From positions 62,001-126,000 of the forward strand of contig NZ_FNSO01000002.1 in the NCBI RefSeq assembly GCF_900105945.1: a stretch of DNA of 64,000 nt, read 5' to 3'. The DNA comes from Amycolatopsis tolypomycina (lineage in GTDB: Bacteria > Actinomycetota > Actinomycetes > Mycobacteriales > Pseudonocardiaceae). Positions 8,079 through 16,875 of this stretch are shown one piece after another. Positions within the stretch are counted from its first letter, which is position 1, and the number at the start of each line of letters is the position of its first letter. The position numbers and the translations under genes are program-made. Below the pieces are notes generated by a model. The model saw nothing but the letters and a program-made list of their open reading frames with translations. It searched no databases and was not told the origin of the DNA.

Positions 8079-9146
8079 GTGGCTCACCTCGTCATGCCCG
8101 GCGAACCCCCTCGCCGGCTCTTCACCCCACCGTCCCGCCTCGCAACCGCGGCGGACGACAGCCTCTCCGCCGACGCAGCCCTGGCCATGATGCAAGAGGG
8201 CACCGCCCTGCTCTGGCACGGCGACTACCCGTCGGCCCGCCGCCTCCTGACCGCGGTGAACCGCCGAATCCCCCAGCCCCCACCGAACGACTACCACCGC
8301 CACCGCACGAACCAGTCCCACCGCGCACGCCTGTTGTCCCTGCTGTACGTACCCCTGGATCCCGGCCACGTGATCCCGCTGCACCGGGCACCGGACGTCT
8401 CGGCAGCCTGCCTCGCGGTGTACGGGCCCCTGGATGTCCCGGCAGCGGTGCCATTGCGGGAGCTGCTCGGCGCGCTGGGAGCGGCGGAGTGGCGGCGAAG
8501 TGGCGTCGCGATACGGGCACTCGGAGCACGGATCCACCCGCACTACGGCGTGTTCGCCCCGATCCGCCAGGAGTACGTCGACCTGGTGGCGAAGGCACCA
8601 TTGCCGAGCACGGAGCAGGCATTCGACATCGGAACGGGAACGGGCGTACTCGCAGCGGTCCTGGCCCATCGCGGCGTTCGCCGAGTGGTGGCAACGGACA
8701 CGTCGGCGCGGGCGGTCGAGTGCGCGGTCTCGAACCTGGCGAGGCTGGGTTTCGCCGACCGCGTCCAGGTGGTGGAGGCGGACCTCTTCCCCCGCGGCCG
8801 GGCCCCGCTGCTGGTGGCCAACCCACCATGGCTCCCAGGCCGCCCCCGCGGACCACTGGACCACGCGGTGTACGACCCGGGCAGCCGAATGTTGAGGGGC
8901 TTCCTGGATCGGGCGAGGAGGCACCTGACGCAGGACGGAGAGGCATGGCTGGTGTTGTCGGACCTGGCGGAGCACCTGGGACTGCGCACGCGCGAGGAGC
9001 TATTGGGCTGGATAGCGGCGGCGGGGTTGCGGGTGGCGGGCAGCACGGAGGCAGCGGCACGGCATCCGAAGGCGCTCGACCCGAGTGACCCGCTGCATCG
9101 CGCAAGGACAAAGGAAGTGACAACCCTCTGGCGACTCAGGGTGTAG
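8079..9146 (+). CDS. Class I SAM-dependent methyltransferase, HemK/RsmC-like motif IV
   Basis: A 355-aa protein with an N-terminal domain of about 180 residues and a C-terminal Rossmann methyltransferase domain. SAM motif I is AFDIGTGTGVLAAVLA, motif II is VVATDTS, and motif IV is VANPPWLPG. NPPW is the signature of enzymes that methylate an amide or exocyclic amine (rRNA/DNA adenine or guanine, or glutamine), so a nucleic acid or protein nitrogen is the likely target. It is divergent from the ABC-2 operon. The GTG start has no clear SD; an earlier in-frame GTG (7962) is separated from it by a stop codon. Confidence 0.85.
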   Translation: MAHLVMPGEPPRRLFTPPSRLATAADDSLSADAALAMMQEGTALLWHGDYPSARRLLTAVNRRIPQPPPNDYHRHRTNQSHRARLLSLLYVPLDPGHVIPLHRAPDVSAACLAVYGPLDVPAAVPLRELLGALGAAEWRRSGVAIRALGARIHPHYGVFAPIRQEYVDLVAKAPLPSTEQAFDIGTGTGVLAAVLAHRGVRRVVATDTSARAVECAVSNLARLGFADRVQVVEADLFPRGRAPLLVANPPWLPGRPRGPLDHAVYDPGSRMLRGFLDRARRHLTQDGEAWLVLSDLAEHLGLRTREELLGWIAAAGLRVAGSTEAAARHPKALDPSDPLHRARTKEVTTLWRLRV

Positions 9147-9258
9147 CGAAACCCACGGCGCAGACCGGCCAGCAAAACCGGCAGCCGACAGCGCAAGCCA
9201 ACCACCGAAGCGAACGAAACCGGCGGCCGGCAACGCAAGCCGGCCAACGACGTCACCA

Positions 9259-9381
9259 GACCTCCCCCGCCCCTCATCCCAGCCGCACTTAAGTCGACGA
9301 CCGGGTTTGTCAAGGCACGCTTTCCCGCCTTGACAAACCCGGGCGGCGACTGACAATCCGAGAGGAGGGGCGGGGGAGGTC
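9259..9381. repeat. Nested inverted repeats in a 392-bp intergenic gap
   Basis: An outer perfect 17-bp pair (GACCTCCCCCGCCCCTC at 9259-9275 with its complement at 9365-9381) encloses an inner perfect 16-bp pair (CCGGGTTTGTCAAGGC at 9301-9316 with 9327-9342, 10-nt loop). The inner arms contain TTGTCAA/TTGACAA. The rest of the gap 9147-9538 holds two imperfect copies of a CAGCGCAAGCC-like stretch (about 9180-9245) and the terminator below; I see no gene in it. Confidence 0.85.
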
Positions 9382-9498
9382 GGACCCGCAGCCGCGGCAG
9401 ACGTCCCGGCAAAAGACAAAAGAATGTCCTCGCCGGACGGGCAGGCTCCGGGATGACCAAGCCCCGCTGCCACCTCACGTTGGCGAGGTGGGCCGCTA

Positions 9499-9559
9499 GG
9501 TGGTCATCCCGTCGCCTGAACGAGGCCATTTCACGGCCTCAGGCGACGGGATGACCACC
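9499..9559. terminator. Long stem-loop spanning the stop codon of the DHPS homologue
   Basis: A perfect 21-bp inverted repeat (9499-9519 with 9539-9559) encloses a second hairpin GAGGCC..GGCCTC. The arm at 9539-9559 encodes the last six residues and TGA of the leftward folP2-like gene. No U-tract follows, so it is a terminator or mRNA 3' stabiliser by structure only. Confidence 0.65.
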
Positions 9560-10438
9560 CTGCTCCTTCTTTTGGTCCAGTGCCGCTACCGCCTCCACCG
9601 CTTCCCTTGTCTCCCTTACGTTGTGTGCTCTGAATACTGCTGCTCCCGCTTTTGCCGCGATTGCCGTGGCTGCCAGGGTTCCCGCCAGGCGGTCTTGGGG
9701 CTCCACGTCCAGTGTTTCGCCGATCAGGTCCTTGTTCGACAGGGCCACCAGTACCGGCCAGCCGGTCTCCGTCAGCCGGTCGAAGTGCCTGAGGAGCTCC
9801 AGGCCGTGGCGGGTGCTCTTGCCGAAGTCGAACGTCGGGTCCACCAGTATCCCGCCGCGCGGTACCCCGGCCGCCACCGTGCGTGACGCCGCCTCCGTCA
9901 GCTCCGCTGTCACCTCTGCCACCACGTCGTCGTAGCGTGGCCAGAACGGGCGCTCGGGGGTGGGGGCCGGGTACGGGTCCGTGCGGACCGGCATGCCGCC
10001 TACGTGGGAACACACGTAGCCCGCGCCGAACTCCGCGGCCACCTCCACCAGCTTCGGGTCGGCGCCCGCCCACGTGTCGTTCAACAGATCCGCGCCCGCT
10101 TCGCAGACCTGGCGGCCGACCTCGTGGCGCCACGTGTCGACGCTGATCACCAGGTCCGGGTGGCGGTGACGCACCTCGGCCACGAACGGCACCACCCGGC
10201 GGCTCTCCTCGTCGACGTCGACTTCGGGGCCTTCGCCCGCCTTCACCCCGCCGATGTCGACGATGTCGGCGCCCGCGGCGACCGCGCGGTCCACCGCCTC
10301 GAGCGCCGCGGTGTCGGCGAAGGTCGCGCCCTTGTCGTAGAACGAGTCGGGGGTGCGGTTGACGATGGCCATGACCAGGGCGCGGTCGCCGGGCATGCGA
10401 CGGCCCCGGAAGACCATCTCCGGCCGGTGTGACGTCAT
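9539..10438 (-). CDS. folP2: Dihydropteroate synthase homologue, FolP2 type
   Basis: A 299-aa TIM-barrel protein of the DHPS family. It begins LVMAIVNRTPDSFYDKGATF and matches the mycobacterial FolP2 pattern rather than FolP1: the substrate loop reads IGGVKAGEGPEVDVD instead of GGESTRPG, and SNKDLIGE replaces the usual SRKRFLG. ISVDTWRHEV, LLNDTWAGADP and VFRAHNVRET are the remaining conserved segments. In mycobacteria FolP2 has been reported not to replace DHPS activity, so this gene is probably not the folate enzyme; its true substrate is unknown. The ATG at 10438 has no strong SD. It stands alone. Confidence 0.85.
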   Translation of the reverse strand: MTSHRPEMVFRGRRMPGDRALVMAIVNRTPDSFYDKGATFADTAALEAVDRAVAAGADIVDIGGVKAGEGPEVDVDEESRRVVPFVAEVRHRHPDLVISVDTWRHEVGRQVCEAGADLLNDTWAGADPKLVEVAAEFGAGYVCSHVGGMPVRTDPYPAPTPERPFWPRYDDVVAEVTAELTEAASRTVAAGVPRGGILVDPTFDFGKSTRHGLELLRHFDRLTETGWPVLVALSNKDLIGETLDVEPQDRLAGTLAATAIAAKAGAAVFRAHNVRETREAVEAVAALDQKKEQGGHPVA

Positions 10439-10535
10439 GGCACCAACCCTGCCAGGTCACGGCTGGGTCCGAAACGCCGCGTCCGGGGTCCGCGCCGGTT
10501 ATCCTCGGGCGCGCAAACCGATCAGGGGGGACGAA

Positions 10536-11183
10536 ATGAGCGAGGAACCGGCCCGCAGCGACGCCGAGGCGATGATCGCCGAGGCCAAGAAGGCCCTGTG
10601 GGTCATGGTCGGCCTGCTGGCCGTGCTGTGGCTGGTGCAGCTCGTCAACGCCCCGACCGGCTACGACCTCAGCCGCGAGTACGGCATCGAAGCGCGCGAC
10701 CCGACGTCGCTGCCGGAAATCCTCAGCTCCCCGTTCCTGCACTTCAGCTGGGGCCACATCGAAGGCAACTCGGGACCGCTGTTCATCTTCGGCTTCCTCG
10801 CCGCCTACCGCGGGGTGAAGAAGTGGCTCGGCGTGAGCCTGCTGATCATCGTCGCCAGCGGGCTCGGCGTGTGGTTCATTTCGCCGTCGCACTCGGTCAC
10901 CGTCGGTGCCAGCGGCCTGGTCTTCGGCTACTTCGGGTACATCATCGTGCGCGGCCTCTTCGACCGGCACCTGATCGACATCGTGATCGGGCTGGTGATG
11001 GCGCTGTGCTTCGCCTACACGTTCACGTCGCTGCTGCCGTCCGAGGAAGGCGTCAGCTGGCAGGGCCACCTGTTCGGCTTCGTCGGCGGCATCATCGGCG
11101 GCTGGCTGTTCCGCGACCGGCGGCCCAAGGCGGTCGCCGCCCCCGACCCGGCGACCACCCTGCTGCCCAGGAACCTCAGCTAG
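10536..11183 (+). CDS. Rhomboid-family intramembrane serine protease
   Basis: A 215-aa membrane protein with a soluble N-terminus (1-20) and about six helices. The family fingerprint is clear: HFSWGHIEGNSGPLF (N78) near helix 2, catalytic serine S126 in GASG at helix 4, and catalytic histidine H178 in SWQGHLFGFVGG at helix 6. It would cleave transmembrane substrates. ATG at 10536 has AGGGGGG 6 nt upstream. Its 3' end overlaps the convergent YceI gene by 8 nt. Confidence 0.92.
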   Translation: MSEEPARSDAEAMIAEAKKALWVMVGLLAVLWLVQLVNAPTGYDLSREYGIEARDPTSLPEILSSPFLHFSWGHIEGNSGPLFIFGFLAAYRGVKKWLGVSLLIIVASGLGVWFISPSHSVTVGASGLVFGYFGYIIVRGLFDRHLIDIVIGLVMALCFAYTFTSLLPSEEGVSWQGHLFGFVGGIIGGWLFRDRRPKAVAAPDPATTLLPRNLS

Positions 11184-11679
11184 GCGGCTCGAACTCCGCC
11201 TCGACGTCGATCCGGACGTACCGGCCGATCACCGCGCGCGGCACCCGCATGCCGAGCGGCGCCCGGTCCAGCGTTCCGGTCGCCCGCACCCGGGTGCCGG
11301 TGACCGGCTCGACGGTCAGTGTCAGCGGGCACGACGTCCCGCGCAGCCGCAGCTCGCCGGTCACCTCCCAGCCGTTGTCCTGCCGCCGGACGCTCCCGGA
11401 CACGAACGTCAGGTCCGGGTGGGCCGCGCTGTCCAGCAGGTTCGGCTTGCGCAGGTCGACGTCGCGCCGCTCGTTCCGCGTGTCGAGCGCGCCGAGGTCC
11501 AGCTCCGCGCGGACGGCGGTCACCACGCCGTCGCGCACCTGGACCGTGCCGGTGCGGACCGGGATCGTGCCGTGCACCCGGTTGACGCCGAAGTTGCGGA
11601 CCTCGAAGGCCGCCGTCGTCCGTCCACTGCGGACGGTCCAGGTGCCGGCGCGCAGCGCGGGCGCGGTGTGCGGGCTCAT
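11176..11679 (-). CDS. YceI-family lipocalin-like protein
   Basis: A 167-aa protein of the YceI family, a lipocalin-fold group that binds long isoprenoid or amide lipids. Family features are LRAGTWTVRSGRTTAAFEVRN at the start, the central LRKPNLLDSAAHPDLTFVSG segment, and GELRLRGTSCPLTLTVEP. No signal peptide is seen, so it is likely cytoplasmic. The ATG at 11679 overlaps the stop of the preceding gene (ATGA), so the two are translationally coupled. Confidence 0.88.
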   Translation of the reverse strand: MSPHTAPALRAGTWTVRSGRTTAAFEVRNFGVNRVHGTIPVRTGTVQVRDGVVTAVRAELDLGALDTRNERRDVDLRKPNLLDSAAHPDLTFVSGSVRRQDNGWEVTGELRLRGTSCPLTLTVEPVTGTRVRATGTLDRAPLGMRVPRAVIGRYVRIDVEAEFEPPS

Positions 11680-12233
11680 CGCGCACCCGCCGGGGCCGGC
11701 AGGGCCGCGTGGAGCACGCGGTGCAGGTCGACCCGGTCCGGGCCGGGCAGCAGCGCGGGGTCCTCGCCGGCCAGCAGCTCGGTGGCCATGATCGCCTCCT
11801 GGACGGCTTCGATCGTCGCCGTCGACGCGCCGAACCCCACGACGGCCAGTGACCGGTCTTCGGCGATGAGCGTGTAGCTCGCGCCGACGCCCTCGACGTC
11901 CCGCACGGCGGGCCAGATGCGCTCGCGGCCCGCCCGCAGCTCGGCGGCCGACTGCTCGGCGCCGCGCGGCCCGTCGAACCAGGTGAGCTGGGCGTAGGTG
12001 GCCGCGTCCGACGCCCAGTGCGCGTCGGTGACCCGGTAGCTGCCGGTGTCGAGCCAGGTGGTCCCGGCCGGCCGCCGGGCCGCGGCCGCGTCGGCGGACG
12101 CGGCGTCGGGCCAGAAGGTGACGACGGCGCCGGCCGGGCCGCCGAGCTGGGTGAGCGTCGCGGCACCGAGGGCGCCGTCGCCGAGGTCGCAGGCCCCCAG
12201 CGGACTCCGGAACTGGTGGATGGTGGCGTACAT
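11676..12233 (-). CDS. Conserved hypothetical protein coupled to YceI
   Basis: A 185-aa soluble protein that I do not recognise. It begins MYATIHQFRSPLG, contains VVTFWPDAASADAAAARR and a middle GTTWLDTGSYRVTDAHWAS, and ends with a Pro-rich tail. The alternating short strands and helices are faintly like a dimeric alpha-beta-barrel (ABM-type) protein, but this is a guess. ATG at 12233 has AAAGGAG 7 nt upstream. It is the first gene of a two-gene operon with YceI and is divergent from the LAL regulator, which may control it. Confidence 0.7.
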   Translation of the reverse strand: MYATIHQFRSPLGACDLGDGALGAATLTQLGGPAGAVVTFWPDAASADAAAARRPAGTTWLDTGSYRVTDAHWASDAATYAQLTWFDGPRGAEQSAAELRAGRERIWPAVRDVEGVGASYTLIAEDRSLAVVGFGASTATIEAVQEAIMATELLAGEDPALLPGPDRVDLHRVLHAALPAPAGAR

Positions 12234-12354
12234 CGGGTGCTCCTTTTCGCTGGTCAGTGCGTTGGGAACCACTCTCGCCGCCGGCCGCGGCCCGGACATC
12301 AGTGCCAGTACGGAGGGCGACGCGGAAACCGGACACGGAGGGGATACTGCTCGG

Positions 12355-15135
12355 GTGACGCGCAGCGAACCGTTCGTCGGGCGGGCCGGTGCCGCGGCCG
12401 ACCTGCGCGGGTGGCTCGCGGCGGCGGACGGCGGCACCGGCGCGCTGGTGCTCGTCGGCGGCCCGGCGGGGATCGGCAAGACCCGCCTGGTCGAGACGGT
12501 CACCGGGCCGGCCGCCGTCTGGGGCCGGTGCGTCGACAACCCGGGTGCCCCGCCGCTGTGGCCGTGGCGGCGGGTGCTGCGGGCGCTGCCCGCGGTGGGC
12601 GCCGAGATCGACCAGGCCCTCGCCGACCTCGACGACGCCGCCGACCTCGTGGCCGCGCGGTTCCGGTTCGTGGCGACGGCCGCGGACGCCCTCGTCGCGG
12701 CCGCCGAGCCGGCCGGGCTCGTCGTGGTCCTCGAGGACGTCCACTGGGCCGACGAGGCGTCCCTGCGGCTGCTGGGGCACCTGGCCGGGGAGATCCGCCG
12801 GTCGCGGCTCGCCGTGGTCGCGACCTACCGGGACACCGGACCGTACCCCGACGCCGTGGGCGACCTGCTGGGCAGGCCGGGCACCGAAAGCCTCCGCCTG
12901 GAGCCGCTGACCGAGCCCGACGTCCGCGCCTACCTCGCCGAAGCCGGCCGATCGGGGGTCGACGCCGTCGACGCGCTGCGGCGCTCGGGCGGGAACCCGC
13001 TCTACCTCAAGGCGGTGGCCCGGTCCTCGGCGACCGGCGGCGGCGAGGCAGAGCTTCGGCACCTCGTCCGCACCACCGTCGCCGGGCTGGAGGCCGGGAC
13101 GCGGGAGCTGCTGGCGATCGCGTCGGTCCTCGGCGAGGAAGTCGACGCGCACGTCGTCGCCGAAGTGGCCGCGCAGCCGGCCGACGACGTCGTCGCGGCG
13201 CTCGACCGCGCGGTGCGGGCCGGGGTCCTGCGGCCCGCCGTCGCCGGCTCGCGGCGGTTCGCCCACGCCGTCGTCCGCGACGGGATCTACGCCGACCTCG
13301 ACCAGGGCGTCCGCGAGGAACTGCACGCACGGGCGGCGGCCGCGCTGGAGCACCGGGCCGAGCCGGGCGTGGTGGCCGGGCACTGGCTGCGGTCGGCGGC
13401 GACCCCGGACGCCCTCGCCAGGGCCGCGGACTGGGCCGAAGCGGCGGCGCAGGACGCCACCCGCTCGCTCGCCTTCACCGAAGCCGCGCGCTTCCTGGAC
13501 CTCGCGCTCGGCTGCCGCCGCCGGGCCGGCACCCGCGACGGGCTCGCCGCGCTGCTCGTCGACCTCGCAACCGCGGAGTACCGGGCGGGCCGGTTCGCGC
13601 GCAGCCTCGGGCACGCGCGCGAGGCCGTGGAGCTGACGTCCGACCCGGCGCTCGTCGCCGCCGCGGCGCTCGTCGTCCGGGACACCTCGGCACCCGACCT
13701 GCTGCCCGCGATGGCCGAGCTCACGGCGTCCGCGCTGGCCGCGACCGGGCCGGCCGCGGACCCGGCCGTGCGCGCGAAGCTCCTCTCGCAGTCGGCCGCG
13801 GTGACCGCCGACTACGGGCGGGCGACCGAAGCCGTCGCGACCGCCGACGAAGCACTGGCGCTGGCCGAGCGGTCCGGCGACCAGGAGGCGCTGCTCGACG
13901 CCGTCCGCGCCCGGATGAAGATCCGCCCGTTCGAGCTGCCGCTGACCGAGCGGCTGCGGCTCGGCGCGCTGGCGGTGGCGCTGGGCGGCACGGGACGGCC
14001 GCTCGTGGCGCTGTGGGGGCACAAGTGGCGGGTGGACGCGGCGTTCGAGGTCGGCACCGTCGCCGTCGTCGACACCGAGGTGTCCGCGATCGCCGCGCTG
14101 GCCGCGACCACCCGGCTGCCGCTCGTCCGCTGGCACGAGCTGCGGCTGCGGGCCTCGGTCGCGGCCTACCGCGGCGCGTTCGCCGAGGCACGCACCCACA
14201 ACCGGCTGGCCCTCGAGCTCGCCGAGGCGGAGCTGGCCGAGGACCGGTCCGCGATCGGGATGTCCTTCGCCTTCGCCCAGCAACTGGCCGAAGTCGTCGG
14301 CGATCCGGCCGAGCTGCCCGACGGCTACGACGAGCTGCTGGCGATCGCGCCGCCGCTGCCCATCACGGTCGTCTCCCGGCCGCTCTGCGCGCTGATCGCG
14401 GGCCGGCTCGACGAGGCACGGGCCGGGTACGACGCGCTGCGTCCCCGCCTGCGCGACCCCGACTTCATCGGGCAGGCGCCGGGGATCGGGCCGCACCTCC
14501 TGCCGCTGCTGGAGGCGTTCGAGGACGTCGAAACGGCGGAGTGGCTGGCCTCGCGGTTCGCCGGTGCGTCACCGGTCGGGTCGGGCGGGGCGGGCACGTT
14601 CTGCAGCGACTGCTCCAGCAGCTGGGCCGGCCGGCTGGCCGCGCTCCTCGGGCGGCACGCGGAGGCCGTGGCGCACTTCGAGGAGGCGATCGCGTGGGAC
14701 ACGCGGCTCGGCGCCCGGCCGTACGTGGTGCACAACCGCGTCCGGCTGGCCGGCGCGCTGGCCGCCGCCGGGGAGCCGGCCCGCGCGGAAACCCCGGCCC
14801 GCCAGGCGGCCGACGAAGCCCGGCGGCTCGGCATGCCCGGCTGGCTGCGGCAGGCCACCGCGCTGCTCGACCGGGTGCGGACCGAGGCCGACCCGCTGAC
14901 CGGCCGCGAACGGGAGATCGTGGCGCTGGTGGCCGGCGCGCTGAGCAACCGCCAGATCGCCCACCGGCTCGTGCTGTCCGAGCGCACGGTGGAAAGCCAC
15001 GTCCGGAGCGTCCTGGCCAAGCTGGGGCTGGCGAACCGGACCGAGGTGGCGGCCTGGGCGCACCGCCGCGGCCTCACTGTGTCAACCGGGGCTCCGCCCC
15101 GGGCCGGGGGCTCCGCCACCCGGAACCCCCGGTGA
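12355..15135 (+). CDS. LAL-type (large ATP-binding LuxR) transcriptional regulator
   Basis: A 926-aa activator. An N-terminal AAA module has Walker A GGPAGIGKT (35-43) and Walker B LVVVLEDVHWADE, a long middle helical-repeat region follows, and a LuxR/GerE helix-turn-helix closes the protein (LTGREREIVALVAG then SNRQIAHRLVLSERTVESHV). Such regulators often govern secondary metabolism or sugar use. The GTG at 12355 has GGAGGGG at 12337-12343 and also a GATACT 6 nt upstream, so a leaderless transcript is possible. It is divergent from the YceI operon and overlaps the convergent hydrolase by 62 nt. Confidence 0.9.
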   Translation: MTRSEPFVGRAGAAADLRGWLAAADGGTGALVLVGGPAGIGKTRLVETVTGPAAVWGRCVDNPGAPPLWPWRRVLRALPAVGAEIDQALADLDDAADLVAARFRFVATAADALVAAAEPAGLVVVLEDVHWADEASLRLLGHLAGEIRRSRLAVVATYRDTGPYPDAVGDLLGRPGTESLRLEPLTEPDVRAYLAEAGRSGVDAVDALRRSGGNPLYLKAVARSSATGGGEAELRHLVRTTVAGLEAGTRELLAIASVLGEEVDAHVVAEVAAQPADDVVAALDRAVRAGVLRPAVAGSRRFAHAVVRDGIYADLDQGVREELHARAAAALEHRAEPGVVAGHWLRSAATPDALARAADWAEAAAQDATRSLAFTEAARFLDLALGCRRRAGTRDGLAALLVDLATAEYRAGRFARSLGHAREAVELTSDPALVAAAALVVRDTSAPDLLPAMAELTASALAATGPAADPAVRAKLLSQSAAVTADYGRATEAVATADEALALAERSGDQEALLDAVRARMKIRPFELPLTERLRLGALAVALGGTGRPLVALWGHKWRVDAAFEVGTVAVVDTEVSAIAALAATTRLPLVRWHELRLRASVAAYRGAFAEARTHNRLALELAEAELAEDRSAIGMSFAFAQQLAEVVGDPAELPDGYDELLAIAPPLPITVVSRPLCALIAGRLDEARAGYDALRPRLRDPDFIGQAPGIGPHLLPLLEAFEDVETAEWLASRFAGASPVGSGGAGTFCSDCSSSWAGRLAALLGRHAEAVAHFEEAIAWDTRLGARPYVVHNRVRLAGALAAAGEPARAETPARQAADEARRLGMPGWLRQATALLDRVRTEADPLTGREREIVALVAGALSNRQIAHRLVLSERTVESHVRSVLAKLGLANRTEVAAWAHRRGLTVSTGAPPRAGGSATRNPR

Positions 15136-15910
15136 GCGGACCGAACGCGAACACCGCCTCGGTGAACTGGTCCGGGTCGAAGTCCATGGCCTGGTGGGCC
15201 TGGCCGCGCATCGGCACGACGTCCGCGCCGGGAATCCGTTCCGCGACCGCGTGGGCCGCGAGCCGGAGGTAGGCCGGGCTCTCGGTGCCGGCGAACAGGC
15301 GGACCGGGATCGCGATCTCGCCGAGCCACTCGTCGAACACCACGCCCTCGACGACGTCGAGCTCGCGCGGGATCGTGGGCGCCGCGGCCACCCGGGCGCG
15401 CCAGACCGGCGTGCCCCGCATCGCTTCGACGTCCGCCGGTGGGAGCCGGAGCGCTTCCTGAAGGAAGATTTCGAGGATCTTCTCCGGGTCTTCCGCGGCC
15501 CGCATGCGGTTTCGCGCGTCCGGGCCGACCACGGACCCACCCGGCTCCGGCCGTGGCGGCTCGTACGCCACCAGCCTGCGGACCGCTTTCGTGAGCCGGA
15601 CGGCTTCCAGCGCGCACAAGGCGCCGTAGGAGTGGGCGACGAGGTAGACGTCTCCGCCCGCGGCTTCGGCGACGGCGGCGATGTCCTCGCCTTCGCGCCG
15701 GATGTCGTAGGCCGGCGCTTCGGCGCGGCTGAGGCCCCGGCCGCGGCGGTCGACGACGTGCAGGCGGTAGCGCCGGGCCAGCCGGTCCTGCACGGCGGCC
15801 CAGCGCGTGTGGTCCGCGCCGGTGCCGTGGACGAGGACCATCGGCGGGCCGTCGCCGAGGGTCTCGAAGCCGATGACCGTCCCGTCGGGCGAGGTGACCG
15901 ATGCCGTCAT
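15074..15910 (-). CDS. Alpha/beta-fold hydrolase
   Basis: A 278-aa soluble hydrolase of the ABhydrolase_1 family. The oxyanion strand is MVLVHGTGADHTRW, the nucleophile is S94 in VAHSYGALC, and the base is the His in RGQAHQAMDF; the acid is probably the Glu/Asp after LFAGTESP. It resembles small esterases or lactone hydrolases; the substrate is unknown. The C-terminal 20 residues (GSGWRSPRPGAEP) are encoded in the terminator hairpins and overlap the LAL gene, so the conserved enzyme probably ends before them. Confidence 0.85.
   Translation of the reverse strand: MTASVTSPDGTVIGFETLGDGPPMVLVHGTGADHTRWAAVQDRLARRYRLHVVDRRGRGLSRAEAPAYDIRREGEDIAAVAEAAGGDVYLVAHSYGALCALEAVRLTKAVRRLVAYEPPRPEPGGSVVGPDARNRMRAAEDPEKILEIFLQEALRLPPADVEAMRGTPVWRARVAAAPTIPRELDVVEGVVFDEWLGEIAIPVRLFAGTESPAYLRLAAHAVAERIPGADVVPMRGQAHQAMDFDPDQFTEAVFAFGPLTGGSGWRSPRPGAEPRLTQ
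15088..15132. terminator. Twin hairpins inside the overlapping tails of two convergent genes
   Basis: GGGGC-TCC-GCCCC (15088-15100) is followed by CCGGGGG (15104-15110) paired with CCCCCGG (15126-15132). Both lie where the LAL gene and the hydrolase gene overlap, so the structure serves both strands and is also translated. Termination is inferred from position; there is no U-tract. Confidence 0.5.
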
Positions 15911-16067
15911 GGTCCCGAGGCTAGCCGCCTTGCTCCGAGCTGACCTCGGCTCGCGCCGAAGCCCGCGCGTTCGGGCAGTCTGTGTGGCGCTGTGCCTGCG
16001 CTATGAGGTCGCTGTGCATCGGGCCGCGCACGCTGCGGACGTGGCGCCGCTGTGGTGATCTGGACCG

Positions 16068-16820
16068 GTGGCGATCACGTTTCCCCGCACCGCGCTGGCG
16101 GCCGCGGCGGCGTTGCTGGTCCTGGGGGCCGGGCTGGTCCTCGGCGCCGGCACGACCACCGACGACGCCTACGCCGCGGGCGCGCCGGCGCCGGTCACCA
16201 CCACCCCGGCCACCTCGGTCGCTCCGCCCAGGTCCGCCGCTTCCGCGGTCGGGGCCCTGTTCGCGAACGGGAGCCACTTCTGCTCGGCCAGCGTCGTGCA
16301 CTCGGGCGCCGGCGATCTCGTCCTGACCGCCGCGCACTGCGTCCGCGACGGCATGTCCTTCGCCCCGGGCTACCACGACGGCGTCGCGCCGTTCGGGATG
16401 TGGACGGTGACCTCGGTGGCCGTCGCCGGCGGCTGGACGGCCTCGGCGGACCCGGACCTCGATTTCGCGTTCCTGACCGTCCGGCAGGCCGGAAACCCGG
16501 CTTCGCTGGAAAGCCGCACCGGCGCGAACGTGCTCGGCACGAATCGCGGTTTCGAGCACCGGATCACCCTCACGGGCTACCCCGACACGACCGATTCCCC
16601 GGTGGTCTGCGACGGGAACACCACCCAGGCGGACACCTATCAACTGCGCGTGGCGTGCCCCGGTTTTCCGGACGGAACCAGCGGCGGGCCGTGGGTGACC
16701 GGCGGCGAAGTCATCGGCGTCATCGGCGGTTACCAGCTCGGCGGCGACAGCCCGGACGTTTCCTACAGCGCGTATTTCGACGACGACATCGCCCGGTTGT
16801 ACGCGTCGGTCACCGGCTGA
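16068..16820 (+). CDS. Secreted trypsin-like serine protease
   Basis: A 250-aa exported protease. A signal peptide (residues 1-37, ALAAAAALLVLGAGLVLGAG) is followed by a short Thr/Pro-rich linker and a chymotrypsin fold: H90 in LTAAHC, D132 in DLDFAFL and S205 in DGTSGGPW. Cys pairs C72/C91 and C181/C197 fit two disulfides. It resembles actinobacterial V8-like/trypsin-like peptidases. The GTG at 16068 lacks a clear SD. A strong hairpin terminator follows. Confidence 0.88.
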   Translation: MAITFPRTALAAAAALLVLGAGLVLGAGTTTDDAYAAGAPAPVTTTPATSVAPPRSAASAVGALFANGSHFCSASVVHSGAGDLVLTAAHCVRDGMSFAPGYHDGVAPFGMWTVTSVAVAGGWTASADPDLDFAFLTVRQAGNPASLESRTGANVLGTNRGFEHRITLTGYPDTTDSPVVCDGNTTQADTYQLRVACPGFPDGTSGGPWVTGGEVIGVIGGYQLGGDSPDVSYSAYFDDDIARLYASVTG

Positions 16821-16827
16821 AACGCGA

Positions 16828-16864
16828 AACCGGGCCCGTGTCCCGGGAGGACACGAGCCCGGTT
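16828..16864. terminator. Bidirectional intrinsic terminator
   Basis: A 16-bp stem with one mismatch (AACCGGGCCCGTGTCC at 16828-16843 with 16849-16864), 5-nt loop, followed by CACTTTTTAG on the plus strand. It separates the convergent protease and DUF11 genes. Confidence 0.85.
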
Positions 16865-16875
16865 CACTTTTTAGC

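Noticed and set aside
11176..14496. A 1106-codon open frame on the minus strand through the LAL gene
   Set aside because: It is the antisense shadow of a GC-rich gene; only its last 167 codons (YceI) have family features and their own start.
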